NCBI GenBank assembly: GCA_011033025.1
Contig: WFMF01000472.1
Location: forward strand, 62,001 to 126,000
DNA length: 64,000 nucleotides
Reading direction: 5' to 3'
From: Beroe forskalii
Taxonomy: Eukaryota > Ctenophora > Nuda > Beroida > Beroidae
Notes under the pieces: generated by a model
Databases searched by the model: none
Told to the model about the DNA's origin: nothing
The model's input: only the letters and a program-made list of their open reading frames with translations
Part shown: positions 11,638-25,200 of the stretch, one piece after another
How positions within the stretch are numbered: the stretch's first letter is position 1
Layout of the letters: the number at the start of each line of letters is the position of its first letter
Made by a program: the position numbers and the translations under genes

Positions 11638-14600
11638 CTGAAAGCACAACAACCAGATTTTAGAATGTCTTAATAAAAAGCCGAAATTTAAAAGAACCCT
11701 TATTAAATGGATGAGTGTGGTGTCGTTGGAGGGAATTGTGATTTTTGAGCGAATTATGACGAATGAATACCGTGGTCACACTGAAACTGAATAGCCAGTT
11801 TCGTGAGTACAGCTCCCCTTACTGGGATCAAGTTTCATTTCGTCAAATGTATACTGCCGAGTACAACTGATAACAGATTCACAGTCTTATCTGTTGTTCA
11901 CTTAAATTTGAGCTTCGTTTGAATTGTTCATTTTCTGACTATTTGAATTTCCCTCAATTGATTCTGTTCAAAACTTTTAATTTTTAACCGTTATTTTGGT
12001 AAATAATACATCGTTTGACTTATTTGCAGCCCACAATAACTAAATTGAATTCGTCCTTAAACGGAACATAACTGTCTCGTTACAAATATGGTGCATTGAT
12101 ACTAGACTTCACTCTGATATCAATCCCTCTAATATTCCTCATCGATCCCTCTAGAGCTGCTATCTCCATGATAGGGATCACATAGTAGTAGTTGTTTACG
12201 ACACCCACCCACCCACACACTCGGAAGATGAGTGATGTGAAGAAGTTGAGTGTGACCTACAAGACGGCTGTGTCTCGGGGTCAGGTGGAACTAGCATGCG
12301 CTCTACAACCTCTCCTCTTGAAAACAGACAAAGGTAAACTTAAGCCGGACGGAAGTTGATGATCTATATGCTTTTCAATGTTACAAATAACCAAATTTGA
12401 ATTTCACAATTATCCAATTTTAAATTTTAAATTTGAATCAAAAAAGTAATTACACCTGGCCTGAGTGGTTCATTCGCACAATTTCAAAATCGTTAATCCT
12501 CCAGGTAAAGAAGTGGTAAAGTCAGTATCAGACGAGGTATTGAAGCAGCTCCTCCAGGCCCCACCTAACCCACCTACCCCCACCCCTCCTCCCACAAACT
12601 CCCTTTACTCCACCCTCCGACTACTGTACAGTACCAACGAGTCCGGGGTGGACTCCGACATAGAGTTGCTCCAAGCGGAGCTCCTGCTCCGTCAGAACCA
12701 GGCCGTGTTGAAGGAGGCAACGCTTGCCTTCGTCAGGGGAGTGCTCTTCAGCCGGAAGGAGCTGTCCATAAAGAGACGCTTGAGCAACTACATGACCCTC
12801 AACCCAACACTGCTCGATGTGTGCCGGAATATTCCCGTTCTCTCGACTCCCTTTCTGTCGTTTTTTAAGAATAAGATCGTAGAAAGAACAGCCTTGGAGG
12901 AGGTTTTCCAGTCGTCTCTGGCTGATTGTTTGAAGAGAGGGATTCAAAAACACAAAGAAATCCCGATAGAGAAGTTAACGAAATACATCAGATACATGGA
13001 TTGCAAACACATGGGTCCTGACACCATGAACTCGCTTCATTCCAGTTTGACGCACTTTCTAAGTCAGCATAATATTTTGAGATTCAATAACGTTAACAAA
13101 ATGTACAAACTATGTGTGGCGAGTTTATCAGATCCACAGAACGCATCTATTCTAGCATCAGCCTTGAAAGACGTGTGGCGAATCAGGAGAAACACCATCA
13201 CTCTTGCAGATCACCTACAAGAATCATGGGAACAGTTTGCCATTCAAGCAATCTTTGAAACCTTCATCAACAACACGAGTTTCGTGGAGGAAATCCTGGG
13301 AGCAGGAGTGAAGTACCTCCGAGCTGGGGACTACAAGTCAGTCAGGAAGATGCTAGAAGACACTCCCTTTATCAAGCTGAAACCCCTGCTCCTGGCGATG
13401 GTATGGGACTCGGTGGAGAACCACCGAGAACAAACCGTCCTGCTGGAGGAACTGAGTTACAACACGGGCCCTCACGAGCGCTTGGAGCGAGCCATATTCT
13501 CCAGTGTCAGGGATCAGGTGGAAGTGGGGAGGTGGTGCGAGGAACAGGTGAAACCCCTGCTCAAGGACTCGTGGGATGCAGCTGCTGCCTCAACTCTGAC
13601 ATCATTCAGGTCCATACTGCAGGTTATTCTAACTCTCAACTGCATCCAGAAACTCGGACAGGATAAGGTCCTGGCGTTGATGTTCAACAGCAAGGAAAAG
13701 GACATGATCGATGCAAACGATCTTCCGTTGTCAAACGCTTTGAATCTCGATCAGGCACGTGATATAGTAACTTTCTGTTCCGCTATGATAATCCTAAACG
13801 TCATATCGTGGCTCAACAAACGGAGTACGAAGGAGGCAGACAATGAAGAGAGTGTTCCGGATACCGAGCTGAGTCTTGCAGAGAAGCACCTCAGCAGGGT
13901 CTTCCCTCTGTACAACAGGGCCCAAATTCTGCGGGCTGCGTTCTCGACACTAGTCCACGCACTGAAACAACCCAAAAGCGGGCTGACACTCAAGGACTGC
14001 AGCGATCTGGTGAAATGGTTTGAGGCCCAGCTAGAACAACTCAGCAATGACGAGGCTTCACTGTCACTCGGTCACTTCGATACAGTCAAGATATTCCGGG
14101 ATTTGTCTGCTGACGCACCGGAACACCACGTTGAATTCAATGAAATCAAGAACACTGTCTCGGAGGCAGCTTGGAGGATCGATCTCCTGACATTTCTGTC
14201 AAAGTCCAAATCGAGAAAATCTAAAAATTTCAGTCAACGGATGTCATATTCGATCTTGTCGTTCTTGTCCGCAACACCACAAGATCTCCTTAAACTTTGT
14301 CTGTTCACCGAACACACTGATAAGGCTATCTTGACGCTCCAAAAGTACGACATGAAAACCACCCATTTAGCTCGGGTTGTAGAATTCCAGAGCGACTTCG
14401 CACGGTGCACCAAGGAGCTTGAGAAGTTCGGAGTGATGGTGAAGAAGCAGCAACGCACGGCAGCCAAATCCACGGTACTCGAGCCCATTCCGGCAGACTC
14501 AGTGCCAGAAACCTCGCCAGCCAACAGCACGAGGGACCAACGGAGTAACAGTGTCAGCAGCACGAGTAGCTCCCTGTGCTCCTCCATATCAACCCTCGCT

Positions 14601-17600
14601 CCGAGCATGGTAAAGTACGTTCCTGCCACGTTGAGGGGCGTGGCTAGTGCTGCAGCCAAGTCGGCAGAGAGGTCTAAAGTTCCTGCGATAGTCAGCAAGT
14701 TAACCAGCACGGTGGCTAAGGACCAACTGATGATTGAGTCAGAGTCGTTTGATGTTGACATGGAGACGCTGATTGCCCGTCTTCTTGCGGATCTTGGCTG
14801 CGCGATTTCAGCTCCTAAAACCGTGGGTCTTCAACTCATATCTCTGGCACTTGATCGGCTGAAAGATACCATCATACCCGATTCTCCGATTGAAATCTAC
14901 ATCAAAAGACTGCATTCCATAATGACGATGCTGGATAGCAAACCGTATCCTGGTATATCAGTAGCCACGAGTTCGCCTCGTGAGTTCCTGAACAGCATTT
15001 ATCCGTGCGTTTCCCACGAGGTGCTCCAAGACCTGCTGGACTTTAACGAGAACCAGGGCGTCACCTACACCGATCTGATGAACGCAGTTACGGACAAGGG
15101 TCCTCTGGACGTGGTGAGGATGGCCGGGGCTCTGGAGTCAGCCCGTGACGTACTGCACGAGAACAACTACACCACCTTCCTGTCCACCCACGACAAACAC
15201 CGGGACTACCTGGGCAGTCTCATCACCTACCTCAACGATTACGTGCGGCAGTTCAACCTCACGCTGGAGGACACCCCTCAAGAGGTTAAGTTCTCCCCCT
15301 CCGACATCATGGGCAAGTCTCCGCAGTTCCATATCGGAGAGTTGGTGCTGAGTCATAACATCGATCCCAGGACGCTGGTGGGGGCTGCGGAGTATATCAG
15401 CGTGGACATGTTGCAGCTCCTCATCATGTCTTCCTTCCCGCACATCTGTATTGAGGAGGTTACTACACCTGTTCCAGGGATAGCGTACACCAAGATAGCA
15501 GAGGAACACCCGGAATCAGACCTCCAGAAGGCAGCGGTTATTCTGACGGAGCTTCACAAGATTTGCGATAAGATCCCTAAAGAAACACCACTGCACGTGC
15601 TGATGATTCACCTTGAAAATAGTCACGTGGTCTACAACGATGTCACGTGTTCGGGTATGGATTTGGTTCGACTTCTCACTGACAGCATCTCACAACACAA
15701 GGATATATCCGCTCTGAAGCCCTCGCAATTCGATCCTACGTTTCTCCTTGGGTTGCTCCTACAGGACAGTCCCATTCAGTTCGATGAGCAGTGTGTCATT
15801 GACCAGGTAAAGGCGGGTTGTAAGTACTGGCTCGGAACTCATGCCTACATCAACATTGATGGTAATCTCCAGCTGTCATTCCATCCTCTGGCACTCATCG
15901 CTGTGGTGCTGATCTCTCAGATAAAGAAGTCATTGTGGAGACGGTACATGTGCGAGTTTTACACGATTTACACCCAGATAGTGTGCGAGTTTATCGGATA
16001 TGAAATAGAAACAGCTTTGGAATGTTCAAGAGATGAGATAGCGGTTCACGAAGAAAATGGTGAGTTCTATCTGATCGGTCCGAAAAAGGAAATGAAAATC
16101 ATCGTATCGTCCTGCTTCAACTTCGAATTCGTTTCCACTTGCAAGAAATGCAAAGACATCGAAAACAACATTCTTTTCCGATCCAACTTGAAGCCCCTGA
16201 CGCCTGCGTTTAACTTTGTTAAAGCTACCAGCGACTGTCTGGCAACGCTAGGTTTCATGCTGAACGCTTTGCACCCTGACGAGTTGAACGAAGCAGGGGT
16301 TATCATAGACGACACCCTCCTCGATTATCAGGCTCTTCAACAACACGTCTCCTTGGCAGTAGGTCGATACTTCCACAACATCGATAACAACATCTTCAAG
16401 CTCATGAAGGGCTCCCATGACCTGGATCAGGACATCATTGGGTGTCATCTGTTCGGGGGTAAACAGAGCCGTTTCCTCGTCCACATGTTTAACTGCCTGC
16501 TGGAGTACAACTTGATGCTGGACCAGCACACCCAAACCTTTGACATCCTCTCCTCGGACCTGGCTGCGGAGATTTACGGAGACAAGGTACCGGATCTGAT
16601 CCTGCTCCTGGCACAAGACAAACGGAACCCCAGCAGCCCCGGACTTCCTGGAACAGTTCCTCAAAGTCCAGGACAAGTTCCTGGGCCTCGAGTTCGTGAG
16701 GGAGCGGTACGAGGGCTGGCCGGTCCACACGGCCACGGAGTGCTTCACCTACTTTAGCGAGGTTCTGGCAGGCGAGGAGGACTGCGTTTCCATGATCATC
16801 ACGTGCTTGGATAGGCTCAACACGATGGGTCGGATCAGCAAGATCCTGAAGTCTCTCGACATCGATCTCAACACTTGTAGGTCGTTGGAGCAGTTCATTC
16901 TGAGACAAGCGGATGATTTTACACAGCTGATGACAGCTCACAAGGAGTTTGCAGTGTGTCACAGTGCCATCAAACTGGGCATCCTTTCCGGGGAGTATCA
17001 GGCTGATCTAGTAGCACAGCACATAATATTCATGGCACAGAATGACAACTTCGACACACTCGATATCTACAACTTGCTGGAGAACAGAACGACTGTCGAT
17101 GTGTGCGAGACTTTGTGTTCTCTCGTCCCGCAGCACACTAACAATCTGAAGATTGTCCTACAGCTCCTGGATATAATTCTGGACAAGTTTCAAGCCTTGC
17201 TACCGGAAAATAAACTGATATCCTTGAAAAAACAACGCCTCGGGGCTCTGTGCTACCGTAAGATTAAAATGAAGAAAGTAGCGGATTACTCAGAGTACTC
17301 TAATCTTCTCTTCTATCCACTAATTCTGATCGAGCAACTCATTATGAACTATCAGATTCACGAAGCTGCCATCCTCGTTGAAACGTACAGGGAAGAATTC
17401 ACGGAATGTGGTTTGACTGTTAGCCTTGACAGCCTTATCAAGCATTACATCGGTAAAGCTTTCTATTACGAGGGAGCTAAGATGAGCAGGACAGGTAGTG
17501 GCACTGGCTCGACAGTAACTACCATCAGCAGAGTATCAACTGTCAGCAGGAGGAAACCTCTGACAGCCTTCAACCCACCGTTCAAAGGAGCAATAAAAGG

Positions 17601-20600
17601 AATAGGGCTTGGGAGGGCAGATGCAGCGCGGCGTGACGACCAGTACCCCATCCCTGACTCCCCGGCCCAGTGGGTGGACGACAAGGCGATCAAAAGGTGT
17701 CAGATTTGTAAAGCCCGGTTCACGGTCCTGGCTAGAAAACACCACTGTAGGTGGTGCGGCAGGGTACTCTGCGACAAATGTGCTCCAAGCAGACCTCCAA
17801 CTTCCTACTTTGGAGCTTCAGTAAGGCTGTGTGGTGGTTGCTTTGCAGTGGTTCAAGAGGGGCGGTATGCAGAAAGCGTGGTAGATATCACTGAGGAAAT
17901 GAGCAGCCTCTATAATCCCCCATTCGAAGTTCTAAGCACGAATGTCACCTTCAACCTTGAAACCAGAGACTCGTTCAGCTTCTCCATGGCTCCCAGTTCA
18001 GAACTGTGTCTCTACTTATCTCGGATGTTGTCTCCATCTAGCCCACCGGGTGACCTCCTGATGCCCCTCTGTGAGAATCTCAGCGAGAAAGTCATGGAAT
18101 CGGTCGGATATGAGTCGGAGCGCAACTGCGGGCATGTCCTTGGTGTACTCGAAACTGTACTGAGGGAAGTTCGGGTTAGTTTCACTGAAAGACAAAACAC
18201 CTCCAAAGAGGAGGATGCACAGATCTACATCGCTTACACTCAGATTTGTAGACGTCTCTCAGTCAGCGATCTAATCGGACTACCTTCAATGAAGAACTTA
18301 CTTAAACCCGAAACTCTGAACAACACCTACATGACTCTTCTCGACAAACAGCATCCTCAGATGGCTATCAGTTTGTGTACAACTGCAAAGAAAGACCCCT
18401 CAGGGCTGTGGAAACGATGGGGGTTACAATGTCTCAAAGCAGGAGATTATCCAGCAGCGAGGGAAAAGCTAGGCGTTTGTCTGAAGATCAAGCAGTTCAA
18501 GGAAGTAATCGTTGAGGAGATAGTATCTTACCTGGAGAACTGTATACCATGCTTCCTTGCAGAAGTTACAGATATAACGGAGCTGGTTTCAGATCTCCGG
18601 AGGAAAGGGAAGCGACAAAGACTCAACTCTTTGGAATTTGACGAATGTGTCCATTACCTGACCACCTACTCCAGTCCGATGCGGATTCTGCAGTTTTATA
18701 TCCGTCATAACGCTATCTCCAGAGCTGCAGACCTGGCCATTCAGCACGATTACAAGAATACATTCGAAGGCATAGTGCAGCCACTTATCAAGACAGGCCG
18801 GCTCACAACGCTCTTCGATTTCGTCAACACAAATCGCGGTCAATATCAAATCTGGGAGAAACTGCTATCGGATTGCTGTAGCCTTTTGAAGGAACAAGGA
18901 GATTTGACCAGTGTGTTTGCAGTTCAGTTCTTCCTGAAGGACTATCTTCTGGCAGCCAACACCGCTATACAGATGTTAAGGAGTGAGCTGTCGGTAACCG
19001 AACAGATCAAATACCTCGACCAAGCCGAGAACTGCTTCAAATCATTCGTAGAGGACCCGAGTCGGACGGACGAGTCGCAACTACCAGAAGTTGATTGTCG
19101 ACTGAGTCACATACACCTCCAACGACAAATCCTGGAGTTCCTGAAACTCAAGCAGTTCAAAGACAACAACAAGAACATCCACATCTTCAGCTCCAAAACG
19201 GACAAGGTCCACATCGTGAAGGAGCTGTACAAGATCGACAACGTGGAGTCGCTGTCCGTCATCCGGTCCATGCGTGAGACCTTCTCCATGGATTACATGG
19301 AGACATACCAGCCCATCATTAACCAGCTCCTCAAGGACCAGACTTCTGGTAGCATATCGCTGTGGTTTCCTCGACTTCTAAAGATCCTGGGGGAGATACC
19401 GGCCGACCAAACGGACCAGATTCTCTTGACAGTTTGTGCGGATGTCAGGGAGGATCAGAAGAGCTTCGAGAGGATCCTGGCTATCATGAAGGACGACAGA
19501 ACGAAGATAAGAGCCAACATCCAGGCGGGGTTACTGAGAAATGCGTACATTCTCGCTGTGAACAAGAAGCTGAGGGGTGAGATTGTGGTGCTGGAGAGGG
19601 AGTGTGAGAGACAAGGCAATTCCCAGGTCCGGGAGTTCTGTAGGAAGTACCTTCAGCACAACAAAGTGGACAAGTGAGGATAGAGGAAGCTAGATGAAAT
19701 AATTTGAAAATGGAATTAGTTTTTTGAAACATTGTCTAAGTTCCTCTTTATGATGAATGCCTCAATGATTATTTTCAATAAAGAAGTAGGTAACTTGTTA
19801 GTAGTTTGTTGGAAATTCTATTGAGAAGAATTGAATTGTATTACTATTAGTTTTGAATCGATTTTCATGATTTATTGTACGGTTTTGAGTAAATAAATTC
19901 AGATATTAAGTGGATTTTATAACTTGAGGTGCAAATGGCGAAATTTTATTTTCGGGCATTCAACAATCGTTTTCAAAATTGTCCACTGGAGCAATGCCTT
20001 CACAATTAGTTAAAATGGTGCTGGGATCTGGGTGTATGGAAACTTATACGGCTAATGACACGGAATCATTGAATAGTGCTTGATATTCGGCAAATGTCGG
20101 GAAAGCGCCGAAAGTCCAGCGTTACACTTGGTCGCCAGCCGGTTCTGTGTCTCAGCGTGTTTATTGTTACATGATGAGCAGATCATGGAACATATACGTA
20201 CACACAGTGCGTGGGGACTAAATAAACACAAATATGCGAATTAGATTATCTGTCATTATTTACACGTACACTTTGAAAGGTAAATCGATTATCGACATGT
20301 TTTCAGAACTGGATGATGCGTGGATAACTGCATGTAAAAGCGGGAATAGGGCGCGCACCGCAACGCTGTTATACAAGATGTGAAAAAGAGTGCTTTTATT
20401 ACGCTTATATTCTCCGCGCGCTACATGCAGTAGATGAATCCCCCGAATTCAGTAGATGTTTTAGCCCAAAAATGTCATGATTTTACAGGAGTTGTACCTA
20501 TTGATCCTCGACAAAGAACGCGGCGCGTTCCGTAGCTGGACACGAACAAGCTCTTGAATTTCTAGGAATATCTGTAATCGATATCATGATACGGATATGG

Positions 20601-22189
20601 TTTCATTCAAGCTAGTAGACAATTGGACGTAATCAAGCATCCACTCTGCTCAATCAAAATTACGTCAGCCGAACCGCCTAAAAACATAGAACGTGATATC
20701 GAGGAGACATAATGCTAGCTGCAAAGCCACAGAGAGCTCTTTGTTGATACTTTAATTGACGGAAATTCCGTAAAATCCATGACAGGAATGGAGAGGAACC
20801 TCTTGTAAAATCCTGTAAAATCCTGACACTTTTATGACAAAAATGCTAGAACACCTTCTCCCCGAATTACCGGCACTTGTGACAAAATAGAAAGTTGTGT
20901 TTTTGGGTCATTTAACCTGTTTTGTTGGTTCCAAACAACCAGATTAGATAGTAGGATTTCATTTGACACTGTCTGAATCATTTTAGAATCGGTGATGACA
21001 CAGTGATGACATAATGACATCATGATGACTCAAAAAATAAATTTTCAAAAGTTCCAAATTTGTTCGAAATGACTTGAAAACCGTTTAGTTGGTCACAAAA
21101 AGTCATAAAAACTTGATTTTGTCTCATAAATTTCGATTTTTGTCAGGTAGCGATATTGACATACATAGCCGGAAAACAGCGAAAAACGAAAAAATCGGTC
21201 ATTTTAGACGAAAACGACTATTTTGTAAAGCTGGCGATTTATATCTTTTAGTTACCACGAAATTGACATGCCTGCAAAATTTGGTGGCTATTCATTGCAG
21301 AAGTCGAGATATGGCACTTGTCACCCATTTTCATGACCTGAGTATCCGCCAAATTACCGGCACTTGTAACAAAAAGTGACAAAATTGAAATGCGTGTTTC
21401 TGGGTGTTTCAACAACATGTTCTGGTGATTTTATGTGATCAAATATGATTGCTGATGGCTTAGATACTGCTCAACCATCTTGAGGCCTCTCTATTCCTGA
21501 AAACGGTGACGCGGTGACACCAAATGACACCCTGACACCATTTCAAAATTCTCCAAATTTGTTCGGAATCACTTTAAACCCGTTCAGAAAGTCAAAGTAA
21601 GTCACAAAAACATGATTTTGAATGGAAATAATTTGGTGTGGCTATCTATTGCAGAAGTCGAGATATGGCACTTGTCAGGGTGTCATTTTGGTGTCGCTGC
21701 GTCACCGTTTTCAGGAAAAGAGGCCTCAAGATGGTTGGAGCAGTATCTAATGACCATCAGCAATCATATTTGATCACATAAAATCACCAGAACATGTTGA
21801 AACACTAAGAAACACGCATTTCAATTTGTCACATTTGTTACAAGTGCCGGTAATTTGGCGGATAGCTCTCAGGTCATGAAAATGGTGACAAGTGCCATAT
21901 CTCGACTTCTGCAATAGATAGCCACACCAAATTTGCAGGCATGTCAATTTCATGGTAACTAAAAGATATAAATCAGCAGCCATTCAAACCCCCCAAAAAA
22001 AAAAAAACCCCCAAAAAACCCAAAAAAAAAACCCCCAAAAAATTTGACAATTAAAAACCCCGAAAAAACCCCCCCAAAATTTTTTTTGGGGGAATTTTGG
22101 GCCGGTCTAAAATTTTGGGGAAAAATTTGGGGGAAAAAACCCCCCAAAAAAATTTGGGGAAAATTTTGGGTTTAAAAAAAAAAAAAAAG

Positions 22190-22220
<31 letters not shown>

Positions 22221-25200
22221 CCAAAAAATTTTTTTTTGGGGGGTTTGGGCAAAATTTTTTTTCCAAAATTTTTTTAAATTTTTGGAAAAAATTTTTTTTG
22301 GGGTTTTTTTTTAAGGGTTGGGCCCTTTTTAGGAAAAAAAAAAAAATTTTTAAAAATTAAAAAAAAATTAAAATTTTTACCCAAAAAAAAAAAAAAAAAT
22401 TTAAAATTTTTCCCTTTTGTTAAAGTTCCCCAAAAAAAAAATTTTTTGGGGGAAAAATTTTTTTGGGGGTTTTTAAAAGGGGCCCCCCAGGTTTTTTAAA
22501 AAAAAAAATTTAAAAAAAAAAAGGGGGGTTTTTTGTTTTTTTTTTTAAAAAAAGCCCTTAAAAAAAAAAAATTTTTTAAAGGGGGGTAAAATTTAAACCC
22601 CTTAAAGGGCCGGGAAAATTTTTTTTAAAAAAAGGGGCCCCCCCCCTTTTTTTTTTTTGGAAAAAAAAAGGGAAAAAAATTTTTTAAAAAAAATTTTGGG
22701 TTAAAAAAAATTTTAAAAAACCCCCCCCTTTTTTTTTTCACTTTTTGTTACAAGGGGTTTTTTTTTTAATTTGGCCAAAAAAAAATTTCCAATTTGAAAG
22801 GGGGGCCCCTTTTTTTTTGGGGGGGGGTTTTTTTAAAAAAAAAAACCCCAAAAAATTTAAAAAAAAGGGGGGGTTTTTTTGGTTTTTTTTTTCCCCCAAA
22901 TTTAAAAAAAAAATTTTGAAAAGAAATTTTGGTTTTTTTTTTTCCCCCCCCCCGGAAAAAAAAAACCCAAAAATTTTTGGGGAAAAAAAACCCCTTCCCC
23001 ACCGGCCCTTAATTTAAAAAGGGGGGTGGGCCCCCCAAAAAAATACCCGGGGGGGGGGAAAAGGCCCCTTTTTTTTTTGGTTTTTTTTTTCCCCCGGGGG
23101 ATTTGTTTGGCCCCGGGGGCCCAAACCCCCCCCCTTTTTGGGGTTTTGGGGGGGGGGTTTTTTAAAAAAAGGGGGGGGCCCCCCCCCTTTAAAAAAAATT
23201 TTTAAAAAAAAAAAGGGGGAAAAAAAAAGGGGGGGGGGAAAAAAAAAATTCCCAAAAAAACCCCCCCCCAAAAAAACCGCAAAAATCAAAAAATTTTTGG
23301 GATAAAAAAATCAGGGTTTTTTAGACTTCTTTAATTCCCCGAACGGTTTAAAAGTGATTGAACAAATTTAAAATTTTTTTTAAAATTTATTTGGTGTCCC
23401 TTGTCATCATGCCCATCACTTTTCATCTTGACTTTTAAAAAGCGGGGGAAGTGTCTAAGGACCCCCTTACTATGATATCTTATCATTTAAAGTGGTAAAA
23501 AAGTAAAAGAAACTGTTTTTTTTGTTTTGTCACTTTTTTGTAAAGTTTTTTTAAACGCCGGAAATTTGGGAAATTCCTGGGGTTTCCATAAAATTCCATG
23601 AATCCTGGAAATTTGGGCCCAATGTGTGGGGTTTTGTCTGCGCCCGTTATAATGGTTTTGTGCGTTTTTTAACCAAATTTTCCAAAAAGGGAAAATTTTT
23701 AGGGAAAGTCTCAAACAAAAGAGGGGGGAAGCTGTTACGTACCGGAGACCCCGATTCACCCATCTAGCTAGCTGATAAGTCTTGTAAACACACAATTTCC
23801 CAAAAAACAGGGTGACCGGGGGGGGTTTTGCCCCAAAAAACCCCAAAACCAAAAAACCCCCACCGGACAAACCCCACCCAAATAACCCCCCCTTTGACAA
23901 AGGGGGGAGGGGAAGTTCGGGGAACTGTACTTTCCAACCAAACCGAAAAATTTGGGTTTTCCGGGTTTTAACGAGGCCCCTTTTCCCGGCAATTTGTGCT
24001 CTGGGGGTTATGCCCGGGTGGGTTTTGGGTGGGTGTTTTTCCGCACCCGGGAAAACGCACATGCCCCCATCAAAAACTATGATGGTACCACTAGCAGGCC
24101 CGGGGGGCCTTTGGTCTCACTGACGCAGCTAGGGTCCCTTTTTCCCCAAATTTTAAACCCCGGCCTAAATTGATTGAAAAATTTCTTTTTCTAGAGGTGT
24201 AGGGGTATACCAAAAAAAAAAACCCAACCCCAGAAAAAACCCCCAAAAAATGACCCCAGAAAGGGAAATTTTATTTTTAAATGAAATTTTCCCAACGCCC
24301 CCTTTGGGGCCGGGGAAAATGGTACAAAAGGGTTTAGAAGACTAGCAGAAAAAAGTTCACGGGGCTCCCAGCAGCACCTCGTTTTTAAAATTTGGGAAAC
24401 CCCAAAATTTTAAAGGGGTTGAATTTTTACCGCAGCATCGGAAAATTCGAGTCAGATCAAAAGTTATGAACATCGAAATCAAAACAGCATTAAACAGAAA
24501 TGAACGCGCACGAAATAGGGGTGGAAAGTTTGGTTTTCCGGACAAGGGGGGAGCCAAAGCCCAAAATGCCTCTCCCTAATCTTTACATCATTACAGAGTT
24601 AACCATACACAGGCTCACCCTATATACTTGGGCTAACCTCTAATCACGTGCTCCCCTTAATCTAGGGCTTGACGCTCCCCTTAGTCTCACCCCTAAACAG
24701 GGGATCGCCCATACCAGACTCATCCATATCCTGGGCTATATCGCATATGGCTCCACCCTACCTCTGGCTATGGAAGCTTCTTGGGCTTACCCCAAACTTG
24801 AGTGAGCAACTACTTAGGTCTCTTACTTGTAGGCCGCAGGTCTTGGCAAACTAACTCAGTAACTCATGGCGAGAATTATTGTTTCACGTGCAACTCTTGC
24901 TACTCTGACGATATAGCTAATGTTGTTATGGGGCAAATGAGGGCCTGTGAGGAGAGCAATATGGTGTCGTGAATTGACGTAACACACCAACGCAGCAAAA
25001 GCAACAGCAGCTAATTTTACTATTTAGGTAAGTATTTTTCTTGGAATCCCGCTGTACCATCAGTGATTGCACGTAGTATTCCTCGAATAACAGGGCTATA
25101 TGGGCTACCATTAATATTAATCATAATCTATTAATTTCAGCCAGTATAAACTTACATAAAGTACGAAAGAAGCTAATCAGTGAATCCTGAACTTGGAATG

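Noticed and set aside
21959..24173. Numerous Lys/Phe/Gly/Pro-rich open frames
   Set aside because: They lie in abnormal homopolymer sequence that is probably artefactual.
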